Source: Doris montereyensis (taxonomy: Eukaryota; Mollusca; Gastropoda; Nudibranchia; Dorididae). From it: a stretch of DNA of 64,000 nt. Each line of letters begins with the position of its first letter. Position 1 is the first letter of the stretch. The stretch spans positions 150,001 to 214,000 of the forward strand of contig JAXRKP010000361.1 in the NCBI GenBank assembly GCA_037039925.1, in the 5' to 3' direction. The translations under genes and the position numbers were made by a program. A model generated the notes under the pieces. The model was not told where the DNA came from and ran no database searches. It worked only from the letters and a program-made list of their open reading frames with translations. This document shows, piece after piece, positions 1 through 14,746 of the stretch.

Positions 1-1075
1 TATGGCATTCCCTAAGAGAACACAACGTAGAGCAAAATTTAATAGAAGCCATTCAAAGTTTTTACAATAAACGAACGTGTGCAGCGAGAGTAGCTGGAAA
101 TGTACCTCAAGAATCTGAAGTAGATATAGGAGTAAGACAGGGTTGTAGCCTAAGTCCTCTTTTGTTTGTCGCATTTATGGATTCAGTCGCAAAGGCATCC
201 TCAAACATGAAGAAAATGAATGTAGGTATGTGGAAGCTCAAAGCAGTAAATCTATCAATGCTTTCATTTGCTGATGATTTAGTTCTGTTTGGAAAATCAA
301 AAAGGGATCTCAGTCGAATATCAACATGATGAATAATGAATTAAATCAAAAGAGAAATGAGAGTAAATGCAAAGAAAGCCAAAACAATGCTAGTAACTAG
401 GCGAGCTAAAACACAAAATCTTAAATTGGGCAGGAAGAATTTAGAACAAGTTCAAAGATACAATTACCTAGGAGTAATGATTAACTCAGAGGAAAATCTG
501 AGAGAAGAAATCAGCCAGAGAATCCAAAAGGCAAGTGCAATATATAACCATCTGGGAAAGGCATTTGTAGATAAACAAGAATTGTCAACAGAACCAAAAT
601 GGCAGCATACAATACAGTCTATTGTCCTACTCTCTTCTATGGCAGTCAATCCTGGACCTTAGACAGTAGGAATACTGTAGAGTACATGTAGCCAAAATCA
701 AATATCTAAGAAGAGTAGTTGGGAAAACTAAAAGAGACAAAATCAGAAACACACCAATAAGAGATCAAACCAAAGCAGATAGCATAAAAACTAAGATAGA
801 AATGAATCAACTGACATGGTTTGGACATGTTAACAGAATGAATGACAATAGAATAGCAAAATCAGTATACAGTGCTAAAGCCCAAGGTAAAAGACCAAAA
901 GGCAGACCTCGAAGAAAGTGGGAGGAAGATATAAAAGAGCCATTAACGAAAAAAAAAAAAAACTTTCACGGAGGGAAACAGAAAATGTCAGGACAGGGCA
1001 GCCTGGAGAAAGATCATTTCGGGCATCTAAACCCATACACCGGAAGGTAGAATGCAAGCTGATAAAGTAAGAAAG
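1..1075 (+). mobile_element. LINE-alpha remnant: reverse transcriptase and C-terminal part
   Basis: This is the 3' part of a non-LTR retrotransposon that begins outside the window. Translation of about 130-165 gives GVRQGCSLSPLLF, and about 262-292 gives SFADDLVLFG, the reverse-transcriptase catalytic box with the FADD form. The reading frame changes near 355. The thumb region follows at 357-662 (YNYLGVMI), and the C-terminal WFGHVNRM and GKRPKGRPRRKW motifs lie at 802-950. Frame changes and stops show that the copy is dead. The same family recurs at 16343-16689 (+) and 27735-30085 (-). Two of these copies end in a GAAA-rich tail, as expected for a LINE with a microsatellite 3' end. The clade is not assigned. 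The name LINE-alpha is local to this annotation. Confidence 0.85.
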
Positions 1076-1124
1076 AATGCATTGATCAAAAGACTAGACA
1101 GACACAGATCAGTTCTAAATTTGT

Positions 1125-2070
1125 TTTGGCTTCAATTTACTCACAATCGCGACAACGATGATCTCGGGGTTTTTGGTCCGATTTGTTGTTAATGTTGCCC
1201 AGACTGTCCTGTAAATAGCCTAACGATCTTTAACGACATGCGCGGACTGATGTGATCTGCACATGGGACCTTCTTTTTTGTATCGTCGCTTTCCTATTTC
1301 TCGGTGTGGATTCACCTGCTTAGACCAGAGGCTGGGTTATGTCTCGGTGTGGATTCACCTGCTTAGACCAAAGGCTGGGTTATGTCTCGGTGTGGATTCA
1401 CCTGCTTAGACCAGAGGCTGGGTTATGTCTCGGTGTCGATCTACCTGCCTAGACCAGGGGCTATGTTATGTCTCGATGTCGATCTACCTGTCTAGACCAG
1501 GGGCTATGTTATGTCTCGGTGTCGATCTACCTGTCTAGACCAGGGGCTATGTTATGTCTCGGTGTCGATCTACCTGTCTAGACCAGGGGCTGTGTTATGT
1601 CTCGGTGTCGATCTACCTGTCTAGACCAGGGGCTATGTTATGTCTCGGTGTCGATCTACCTGTCTAGACCAGGGGCTGTGTTATGTCTCGGTGTCGATCT
1701 ACCTGTCTAGACCATGGGCTATGTTATGTCTCGGTGTCGATCTACCTGTCTAGACCAGGGGCTATGTTATGTCTCGGTGTCGATCTACCTGTCTAGACCA
1801 GGGCTGTGTTATGTCTCGGTGTCGATCTACCTGTCTAGACCAGGGGCTGTGTTATGTCTCGGTGTCGATGTACCTGTCTAGACCAGGGGCTATGTTATGT
1901 CTCGGTGTCGATCTACCTGCCTAGACCAGGGGCTGGTTTTTACGCCCTCCCCCTACCCTAAAAAAATTCCTTCTAGAAAATATTTTGACACATCGAGCAC
2001 CAATCCCCGACCCTCTGGTTGAGAGCGGCAGCCACCTTACCTCTGGACCACTGTGTGACTTTCAGTCTGC
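1125..2070 (-). mobile_element. SINE-A copy 1, swollen by an internal tandem array
   Basis: This is a minus-strand copy of a tRNA-derived SINE family called SINE-A here. The 3' side is at 1125-1308 (gatctcggggtttttggt, then the segment ending in gatctgcacatgggacc). The tRNA-like head lies at about 1990-2065. Between them the segment that occurs once in other copies has become a 43-bp tandem array. Other copies are at 17785, 24225, 26935, 40345 and 63597 (-) and at 31335, 39437, 41855 and 61056 (+). Confidence 0.8.
1309..1938. repeat. 43-bp minisatellite, about 14 copies
   Basis: The unit contains ggtgtcgatctacctgtcta followed by gaccaggggctatgttatg. The first three copies carry a diverged form (ggattcacctgcttagacc), and the later copies are more uniform. 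The unit matches the SINE-A segment ggtgtcgatccacctacctg plus gaccaggggtaga, so the array is an internal expansion of that SINE. Confidence 0.95.
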
Positions 2071-2131
2071 CATGTCTAGCAAACAGACAACGATGAACGA
2101 GATAACCTTACCTTAACCTTACCTTAACCTT

Positions 2132-2485
<354 letters not shown>

Positions 2486-2486
2486 C

Positions 2487-2700
2487 AGGAGGCACATAAG
2501 GCCTCAACATGATACCTCCAATTGTCCCTATCCTGAGCTGCTATTTTCGCTCTTTCCCAGGAAGACTGTCCGTCTCCGTTCCTCTCTTTCTCCACTATTC
2601 TGCGCTATGCAGTTCTTTTGGGCGTCCTTTGTCTCTCTTTCCTTTCGGTGTCCACCCTTAGACAACAGCACAATCATTTATATGGTCTTTCCTTAAAATG
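2487..2700 (-). mobile_element. C-terminal fragment of another LINE
   Basis: Read on the minus strand, the sequence gives GKRDKGRPKRTA, then WERAKIAAQDRDNWRYHVEA and LCAS. This matches the usual end of many LINE proteins (GKRxRGRP, then W, A-x-DR-x-WR, ALC). An internal stop lies between the two parts. The (AG)n stretch downstream on the same strand (2133-2466) follows the fragment directly and may have grown from the element's 3' tail. Confidence 0.6.
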
Positions 2701-2940
2701 GAATGAAGCAATAAAAGTGGCGCAAAGTGTAGCTGAAGATGGAAAAGTAGCCTGCTTCGCGTATTAAGGCGCCAATATTACTTAAAATGGAAGAGGCACT
2801 AGCGACATCAAGAAGAGAATAGCCCTAGTCAACACAGCATTCAAAAACTCTCCAAGTAATGAACGAGATAAGACTATCAAATTTCCTTTTTCTTGGCTCT
2901 ATGGTTAGAAAATCTACACTGATACGGTTTTTGATAAGCC

Positions 2941-3092
2941 ATGAATGAAATAATGGAAGGGATCTACAACACCAGACATCAATACATGGAAGGGACCTAC
3001 AACACCAGACATCAATACATGGAAGGGACCTACAACACCAGACATCAATACATGGAAGGGACCTACAACACCAGACATCAATACATGTACAG
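2941..3092. repeat. 33-bp minisatellite, about 4.5 copies
   Basis: The unit is atggaagggacctacaacac plus cagacatcaatac. The first copy has gatct in place of gacct. The period is a multiple of three, which gives short repeated reading frames on both strands. I see no sign that these are genes. Confidence 0.95.
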
Positions 3093-3284
3093 CAAATTGG
3101 AAAAACCAAAAGTAGTGCAGCCAACCTCGAGACAACTCCTAACAACAATTACCCATAAATGACCGGAAGTGCTGAAACCAGCGTGGAGCTATCACTAAAT
3201 AATATTAGTACAATAGAAAATTTGGGGAAAAAGCATAAAGTCAGGAAAAGAGTAAATCTAACAATTTCTTTACAAATATCTGTA

Positions 3285-3490
3285 AGCGGCCATGAAGATG
3301 AGAATGTTTATATTTCATCGGCCATGAAGACAAGAATGTTTATATTTCATCGGCCATGAAGACAAGAATGTTTATATTTCATCGGCCTTGAAGACAAGAA
3401 TGCCTATATTTCATCGGCCATGAAGACAAGAATGCTTAAATTTCATCGGCCATGAAGACAAGAATGTTTATATTTCATCGGCCATGAAGC
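3285..3490. repeat. 32-bp minisatellite, about 6 copies
   Basis: The unit is catcggccatgaagacaaga plus atgtttatattt, with a few substitutions (ggccttg, atgcctat, atgctta). It stops within about 10 bp of the large 27-bp array. Confidence 0.93.
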
Positions 3491-3496
3491 CATGTA

Positions 3497-6400
3497 GCCA
3501 CGTTCTGAAACCACCATGATGTGCCAACGTTTTAAAACCACCATGATGTACCAACATTTTTAAAACCACCATGATGTACCAACGTTTTAAAACCACCATG
3601 ATGTACCAACGTTTTAAAACCACCATGATGTGCCAACATTCTGAAACCCTCATGATGTGTCAACATTCTGAAACCACCATGATGTACCAACGTTCTGAAA
3701 CCACAATGATGTACCAACATTCTGAAACCACCATGATGTACCAACATTCTAAAACCACCATGATGTACCAACATTCTAAAACCACCATGATGTACCAACG
3801 TTTTAAAACCACCATGATATACCAACGTTTTAAAACCACCATGATGTGCCAAAATTCTGAAACCATCATGATGTACCAACATTCTAAAACCACCATGATG
3901 TACCAACGTTCTAAAACCACCATGATGTACCAACGTTTTAAAACCACCATGATGTACCAACGTTTTAAAACCACCATGATGTACCAACATTCTAAAACGA
4001 CCATGATGTACCAATGTTTTAAAACCACCATGATGTACCAACGTTCGAAAACCACCATGATGTACCAACCTTCTAAAACGACCATGATGTACCAACGTTT
4101 TAAAACCACCATGGTGTACCAACATTCTAAAACCACCATGATGTACCAACGTTTTAAAACCACCATGATGTACCGACGTTTTAAAACCACCATGATGTAC
4201 CAACGTTTTAAAACCACCATGATGTACCTACGTTTTAAAACCACCATGATGTACCAACATTCTAAAACCACCATGATGTGCCAACATTCTAAAACCACAT
4301 GATGTACCAACGTTTTAAAACCACCATGATGTACCAACATTCTAAAACCACCATGATGTACCAACGTTCTAAAACCACCATGATGTACCAACGTTTTAAA
4401 ACCACCATGATGTACCAATGTTCTAAAACCACCATGATGTGTCAACGTTTTAAAACCACCATGATGTACCAACGTTTTAAAACCAGCATGATGTGCCAAC
4501 GTTTTAAAACCAGCATGATGTACCAACGTTTTAAAACCACCATGATGTACCAATGTTTTAAAACCACCATGATGTGTCAACATTCTAAAACCACCATGAT
4601 GTACCAACTTTTTGAAACCACCATGATGTACCGACGTTCTAAAACCACCATGATGTACCAACGTTCTAAAACCACCATGATGTACCAACATTTTAAAACC
4701 ACCATGATGTACCAACGTTTTAAAACCACCATGATGTACCAACGTTCCAAAACCACCATGATGTACAAACGTTCTAAAACCACCATGATGTACCAACATT
4801 CTAAAACCACCATGATGTGTCAACGTTTTAAAACCACTATGATGTGCTAACATTCTAAAAAAAACATGATGTACCAATGTTTTAAAAGCATCATGATGTA
4901 CCAACATTCTAAAACCACCATGATGTACCAACGGTTTAAAACCACCATGATGTGTCAACATTCTGAAACCTACATCATGTGTCAACATTCTAAAACCATT
5001 ATGATGTGCCAACGTTTTAAAACCACCATGATGTGTCAACATTCTGAAACCACCATGATGTGCCAACGTTTTAAAACCACCATGATGTGCGAACGTTTTA
5101 TAACCACCATGATGTGCCAACGTTTTAAAACCACCATGATGCGTCAACATTCTAAAACCACCATGATGTACCGACGTTTTAAAACCACCATGATGTACCA
5201 ACGTTTTAAAACCACCATGATGTGTCAACATTCTGAAACCAGCATGATGTGTCAAAATTCTAAAACCAACATGATGTGCCAACGTTTTAAAATCACCATG
5301 ATGTGTCAACATTCTGAAACCACCATGATGTGCCAACGTTTTAAAACCACCATGATGTGTCAACATTCTAAAACCACCATGATGTGTCAACGTTTTAAAA
5401 CCACCATCATGTGCCAACGTTTTAAAACCACCATGATGTGCCAACGGTGTGAAACCAACATGATGTACCAACGTTCTAAAACCACCATGATGTACCAACC
5501 TTCTAAAACCACCATGATGTACCAACATTCTAAAACCACCATGATGTACCAACGTTCTAAAACAACCATGATGTACCAACATTCTAAAACCACCATGATG
5601 TACCAACGTTTTAAAACCAACATGATGTACCAACGTTTTAAAACCATCATGATGTACCAACATTCTAAAACCACCATGATGTGCCAACATTCTAAAACCA
5701 CCATGATGTACCAACGTTTTAAAACCACCATGATGTACCAACGTTTTAAAACCACCATGATGTACCAACGTTCTAAAACCACCATGATGTGCCAACGTTT
5801 TAAAACCACCATGATGTGCCAACGTTTTAAAACCACCATGATCTACCAATGTTTTAAAACAACCATGATGTGTCAACATTCTAAAACCACCATGATGTAC
5901 CAACGTTTTAAAACCACCATGATGTACCGACATTCTAAAACCACCATGATGTACCAACGTTCTAAAACCACCATGATGTACCGACATTCTAAAACCACCA
6001 TGATGTACCAACGTTCTAAAACCACCATGATGTACCAACGTTCTAAAACCGACATGATGTACCAACGTTCTAAAACCACCATGATGTACCAACGTTCTAA
6101 AACGACCATGATGTACCAAAGTTCTAAAACCACCATGATGTACCAACGTTTTAAAACCACCATGATGTGTCAACATTCTAAAACCACCATGATGTGTCAA
6201 CGTTTTAAAACCACCATAATGTGCCAACGTTTTAAAACAACCATGATGTGCCAACGGTATGAAACCACCATGATGTACCAACGTTCTAAAACCACCATCA
6301 TGTACCAATGTTCTAAAACCACCATGATGTACCAACATTCTAAAACCATCATGATGTACCAACGTTCTAAAACCACCATGATGTACCAACATTCTGAAAC

Positions 6401-9400
6401 CAGCATGATGTACCAATGTTTTAAAACCACCATGATGTACCAACGTTTTAAAACCACCATGATGTACCAACATTCTAAAACACCCATGATGTGCCAACCT
6501 TCTGAAACCACCATAATGTACCAACGTTTTAAAACCACCATGATGTGTCAACGTTCTAAAACCACCATGATGTACCAACATTCTGAAACCACCATGATGT
6601 ACCAACGTTTTAAAACCACCATGATGTACCAACGTTTTAAAACCACCATGATGTACCAACGTTTTAAAACCACCATGATGTACCAACGTTTTATAACCAC
6701 CATGATGAACCAACGTTTTAAAATCACCATGATGCACCAACGTTCTAAACCCACCATGATATACCAACATTCTAAAACCACCATGATGTATCAATGTTCT
6801 AAAACCACCATGATGTACCAACATTCTGAAACCACCATGATGTACCAACGTTTTAAAATCACCATGATGTACCAACGTTTTAAAACCACCATGATGTACC
6901 AACGTTTTAAAACCACCATGATGTACCAACGTTCTGAAACCACCATGATGTACCAACGTTTTAAAACCACCATGATGTACCAACGTTCTGAAACCACCAT
7001 GATGTACCAACGTTCTGAAACCACCATGATGTACCAACGGTATGAAACCACCATGATGTACCAACATTCTAAAACCACCATGATGTACCAACATTCTAAA
7101 ATAACCATGATGTGCCAACATTCTAAAACCACCATAATGTACCAACGTTTTAAAACCACCATGATGTACCAACGTTTTAAAACCACCATGATGAACCAAC
7201 GTTTTAAAACCACCATGATGTACCAACGTTCTAAAACCACCATGATGTGTCAACGTTTTGAAACCACTATGATGTGCCAACGTTTTAAAACAACCATGAT
7301 GTACCAACGTTTTAAAACTACCATAATGTCAACATTCTAAAACCACCATGATGTACAACGTTCTAAACCATCATGATGTACCAACATTCTAAAACCACCA
7401 TGATGTACCAACGTTCTAAAACCACCAATAAAAATGTACCAACGTTCTAAAACCACCATGATGTACCAACGTTCTAAAACCACCATGATGTACCAACATT
7501 CTGAAACCACCATGATGTGTCAACGTTTTAAAACCACTATGATGTACCAACATTCTAAAACCACCATGATGTACCAATGTTTTAAAAGCACCATGATGTA
7601 CCAACATTATAAAACCATCATGATGTACCAACGTTTTAAAACCACCATGATGTACCAACGTTTTACCAACGTTTTGAAACCACCATGATGTACCAACGTT
7701 TTAAAACACCATGATGAACCAACGTTTTAAAACCACCATGATGTACCAACATTCTGAAACCACCATGATGTGCCAACGTTTTAAAACCACCATGATGTAC
7801 CAACGTTTTAAAACCAATGATTGTACCAACTGTCAACATTCTAAAACCACCATGATGTACCAACGTTTTAAAACCACCATGATGTGTCAACGTTTTAAAA
7901 CCACCATGATGTACCAACGTTCTAAAACCACCATAATGTACCAACGTTCTAAAACCACCATGATGTACCAACGTTTTAAAACCACCATGATGTACCAACG
8001 TTTTAAAACCTAAAACCACCATGATGTACCAACGTTTTAAAAACCACCAACATGATGTACCAACGTTTTAAAACCACCATGATGTACCAACGTTTTGAAA
8101 CCACCATGATGTGTCAACATTCTGAAACCACCATGATGTACCAACGTTTTAAAACCACCATGATGTGTCAACACGTTTTAAAACCACCATGATGTACCAA
8201 CGTTTTAAAACCACCATGATGTACCAACGTTTTAAAACCACCATGATGTACCAACGTTTTAAAACCACCATGATGTACCAACGTTTTAAAACGACCATGA
8301 TGTGCCAACATTCTGAAACCACCATGATGTACCAACGTTTTAAAACCACCATGATGTACCAACGTTTTAAAACCACCATGATGTACCAACGTTTTAAAAC
8401 CACCATGATGTGTCAACATTCTGAAACCACCATGATGTGCCAACGTTCTGAAACCACCATGATGTACCAACATTCTGAAACCACAATGATGTGCCAACGT
8501 TTTAAAACCACCATGATGTGCCAACATTCTGAAACCATCATGATGTACCAACGTTTTAAAACCACCATGATGTGCCAACATTCTGAAACCACCATGATGT
8601 ACCAACGTTTTAAAACCACCATGATGTACCAAATTTTAAAACCACCATGATGTGTCAATATTCTGAAACCACCATGATGTACCAACATTCTAAAACCACC
8701 ATGATATACCAACGTTTTAAAACCACCATGATGTGTCAACGTTCTGAAACCACCATGATGTGCCAACATTTTAAAACCACAATGATGTACCAACATTCTG
8801 AAACCACCATGATGTACCAACATTTTAAAACCACCATGATGTGCCAACATTCTAAAACCACCATGATGTACCAACATTCTGAAACCACCATGATGTGCCA
8901 ACATTCTGAAACCACCATGATGTACCAACATTCTGAAACCACCATGATGTGTCAACGTTTTAAAACCACTATGATGTACCAACATTCTAAAACCACCATG
9001 ATGTACCAACATTCTGAAACCACCATGATGTGCCAACATTCTGAAACCACCATGATGTGTCAACATTCTAAAACCACCATGATGTACCAACATTCTGAAA
9101 CCACCATGATGTACCAACATTCTGAAACCACCATGATGTACCAACATTCTAAAACCACCATGATGTACCAACATTCTGAAACCACCATGATGTACCAATA
9201 TTCTGAAACCACCATGATGTACCAACATTCTAAAACCACCATGATGTACCAACATTCTAAAACCACCATGATGTACCAACATTCTAAAACCACCATGATG
9301 TACCAACGTTTTAAAACCACCATGATGTGCCAACGTTTTAAAACCACCATGATGTACCAACATTCTAAAACCACCATGTTGTACCAACATTCTAAAACCA

Positions 9401-12400
9401 CCATGATGTACCAACATTCTAAAACCACCATGATGTACCAACATTCTAAAACCACCATGATGTAAACCAATGATTCCAACATCTAAAACCACCATGATGT
9501 ACCAACATTCTAAAACCACCATGATGTACCAACGTTTTAAAACCACCATGATGTACCAACGTTTTAAAACCACCATGATGTACCAACGTTTTAAAACCAC
9601 CAAACAACACCATGATGTACCAACGTTTTAAAACCACCATGATGAACCAACTTTCTAAAACCACCATGATGTACCAACATTCTAAAACCACCATGATGTA
9701 CCAACATTCTAAAACCACCATAATGTACCAACATTCTAAAACCACCATGATGTACCAACATTCTGAAGCCACCATGATGTACCAATGTTTTAAAACCACC
9801 ATGATGTACCAACGTTTTAAAACCACCATGATGTACCAACGTTTTAAAACCACCATGATGTGCCAACGTTTTAAAACCAATGATTTACCAACGGTAAAAC
9901 CACCATGATGTACCAACGTTTTAAAACCACCATGATGTACCAACGTTTTAAAACCACCATGATGTGCCAACGTTCTAAAACCACCATGATGTACCAACGT
10001 TCTAAAACCACCATGATGTACCATGATTACCAACGTTTTAAAACCACCATGATGTACCAACGTCCTGAAACCACCATGATGTACCAACGTTCTGATGACC
10101 AACCACCATGATGTACCAACGTTTTAAAACCACCATGATGTGCCAACGTTTTAAAACCACCATGATGTACCAACGTTCTGAAACCACCATGATGTACCAT
10201 CGTTTTAAAACCACCATGATGTACCAACGTTTTAAAACCACCATGATGTACCAATGAAACCACCATGATGTACCAACGTTCTGAAACCACCATGATGTAC
10301 CAACGGTATGAAACCACCATGATGTACCAACGTTCTGAAACCACCATGATGTACCAACGTTTTAAAACCACCATGATGTACCAACGTTTTAAAACCACCA
10401 TGATGTACCAACGTTTTAAAACCACCATGATGTACCAACGTTTTGAAACCACCATGATGTACCAACGTTTTAAAACCACCATGATGTACCAACGTTCTGA
10501 AACCACCATGATGTACCAACGTTATGAAACCACCATGATGTACCAACGTTCTGAAACCACCATGATGTACCAACGTTCTGAAACCACGATGATGTACCAA
10601 CGTTATGAAACCACCATGATGTACCGACATTCTAAAACCACCATGATGTACCAACATTCTGAAACCACCATGATGTACCAACATTCTGAAACCACCATGA
10701 TGTACCAACGTTTTAAAACCACCATGATGTACCAACGTTTTAAAACCACCATGATGTACCAACGTTTTAAAACCACCATGAAGTACCAACGTTTTAAAAC
10801 CACCATGATGTCCCAACGTTTTAAAACCACCATGATGTACCAACAACGTTTTTAAAACCACCATGATGTACCAACGTTAAACCACCATGATGTACCAACG
10901 TTTTAAAACCACCATGATGTACCAACGTTTTAAAACCACCATGATGTACCAACGTTTTAAAACCACCATGATGTACCAACGTTTTAAAACCACCATGATG
11001 TACCAACGTTTTAAAATCACCATGATGTGTCAACGTTTTAAAACCACCATGATGTACCAACGTTTTAAAACCACCATGATGTGCCAACGTTTTAAAACCA
11101 CCATGATGTACCAACGTTTTAAAACCACCATGATGTACCAACGTTCTAAAACCACCATGATGTACCAACGTTTTAAAACCACCATGATGTGCCAACGTTT
11201 TAAAACCACCATGATGTACCAACGTTTTAAAACCACCATGATGTACCAACGGTATGAAACCACCATGATGTGCCAACATTTTGAAACCACCATGATGTAC
11301 CAACGTTTTAAAACCGCCATGATGTGCCAACGTTTTAAAACCACCATGATGTACCAACGTTCTGAAACCACCATGATGTACCAACGTTTTAAAACCACCA
11401 TGATGTACCAACGTTTTAAAACCACCATGATGTGCCAACGTTCTGAAACCACAATGATGTACCAACGTTTTAAAACCACCATGATGTACCAACGGTATGA
11501 AACCACCATGATGTACCAACATTCTGAAACCACCATGATGTACCAACGTTTTAAAACCACCATGATGTACCAACGTTTTAAAACCACCATGATGTACCAA
11601 CGTTTTAAAACCACCATGATGTACCAACGTTCTAAAACCACCATGATGTACCAACGTTTTAAAACCACCATGATGTACCAACGTTCTGAAACCACCATGA
11701 TGTACCAACGTTCTGAAACCACCATGATGTACCAACGGTATGAAACCACCATGATGTACCAACGTTCTGAAACCACCATGATGTACCAACGTTCTGAAAC
11801 CACCATGATGTACCAACGGTATGAAACCACCATGATGTACCGACATTCTAAAACCACCATGATGTACCAACATTCTGAAACCACCATGATGTACCAACGT
11901 TCTGAAACCACCATGATGTACCAACGTTTTAAAACCACCATGATGTACCAACGTTCTGAAACCACCATGATGTACCAACGTTTTAAAACCACCATGATGT
12001 ACCAACGTTCTGAAACCACCATGATGTACCAACGTTCTGAAACCACCATGATGTACCAACGGTATGAAACCACCATGATGTACCAACATTCTGAAACCAC
12101 CATGATGTACCAACATTATGAAACCACCATGATGTACCAACGTTTTAAAACCACCATGATGTACCAACGTTTTAAAACCACCATGATGTACCAACGTTTT
12201 AAAACCACCATGAAGTACCAACGTTTTAAAACCACCATGATGTCCCAACGTTTTAAAACCACCATGATGTACCAACGTTTTAAACCACCATGATGTACCA
12301 ACGTTCTAAAACCACCATGATGTACCAACGTTCTGAAACCACCATGATGTACCAACGTTTTAAAACCACCATGATGTACCAACGTTTTAAAACCACCATG

Positions 12401-12992
12401 ATGTACCAACGTTCTGAAACTGCCATGATGTACCAATGTTCTGAAACCACCATGATGTACCAACGTTTTAAAACCACCATGATGTACCAACATTCTAAAA
12501 CCACCATGATGTGCCAACATTCTGAAAACACCATGATGTGCCAACATTCTGACACCACCATGATGTACCAACGTTCTGAAACCACCATGATGTACCAACG
12601 TTCTGAAACCACCATGATGTACCAACGTTTTGAAACCACCATGATGTACCAACGTTTTTAAACCACAATGATGTACCAACGTTTTAAAATCACCATGATG
12701 TACCAACGTTTTAAAACCACCATGATATACCAACGTTTTAAACCCACCATGATGTGCCAACGTTTTAAAACCACCATGATATACCAATGTTTTAAAACCA
12801 CCATGATGTACAAACGTTTTGAAACCACCATGATGTACCAACGTTTTAAAATCACCATGATGTACCAACGTTTAAAAACCACCATGATGTACCAACGTTT
12901 TAAAATCACCACGATGTACGAACGTTTTAAAATCACCATTATGTACCAACGTTTTAAAACCACCATGATGTACCAACGTTCTGAAACCACCA
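3497..12992. repeat. 27-bp satellite array, about 350 monomers
   Basis: The consensus monomer is cgttttaaaaccaccatgat plus gtaccaa. Frequent variants are tac/tgc/tgt before caa and cgtttta/cattcta/cattctg/cgttctg in the first half. The monomer holds the perfect 10-bp palindrome GTTTTAAAAC. Because 27 is a multiple of three and the unit lacks stops, three frames stay open: MMYQRFKTT on +, and VHHGGFKTL and MVVLKRWYI on -. The minus frame runs 1,215 codons. Single-base slips at about 4300 and 7360 change the frame. No start context, splice signal or domain supports a protein, so I treat it as satellite DNA. Confidence 0.97.
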
Positions 12993-13018
12993 TGATGATG
13001 ATGATGATGATAATAATG

Positions 13019-13070
<52 letters not shown>

Positions 13071-13128
13071 TGATGATGATGATGATCATCATGATGATGA
13101 TGATGATAATAAACATTAAAAAAAAACG
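12985..13128. repeat. (ATG)n/(ATA)n microsatellite continuing the satellite
   Basis: The last 27-bp monomer ends in ccaccatgatg and runs without a break into ATG repeats, then (ATA)n from about 13010 to 13065, then ATG/ATC repeats again to about 13110. Confidence 0.95.
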
Positions 13129-13203
13129 ATTATGAAAACACTAATGATGTGATGCTGATTGAAATAATAATAATAGAGGCTGCTAGATTGGGACTCTTGA
13201 TTG

Positions 13204-13224
13204 AGAGAGACAGAGAGACACAGA

Positions 13225-13312
<88 letters not shown>

Positions 13313-13313
13313 T

Positions 13314-13380
<67 letters not shown>

Positions 13381-13399
13381 CATAGAGACAGAGAGAGAG

Positions 13400-13483
<84 letters not shown>

Positions 13484-13492
13484 CAGAGAGAC

Positions 13493-13542
<50 letters not shown>

Positions 13543-13645
13543 CAGACAGACAGACATACATACAGACAGACAGACAGACAGATAGACAGACAGACATACA
13601 TAGAGACAAACAGCCAGACAGAAACATAAACAGAGACGGAAACAG
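13204..13645. repeat. (GA)n microsatellite with (CAGA)n end
   Basis: Several long GA runs are broken by short interruptions (tgtgag near 13310, agtcatag near 13378, aatcag near 13482). They are followed by CAGA and CATA tetranucleotides at 13540-13620. Confidence 0.96.

Positions 13646-14746
<1,101 letters not shown>

Noticed and set aside
3571..12293. Long + strand frames with MMYQRFKTT repeats and long - strand frames with VHHGGFKTL repeats, considered as repeat proteins
   Set aside because: Three frames are open together because the 27-bp unit has no stops; frames break at single-base slips; variation shows no codon pattern by eye; no signal peptide, start context or splice site.
3497..12992. 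CRISPR-like array
   Set aside because: Repeat units are contiguous with no unique spacers, and the genome is eukaryotic.
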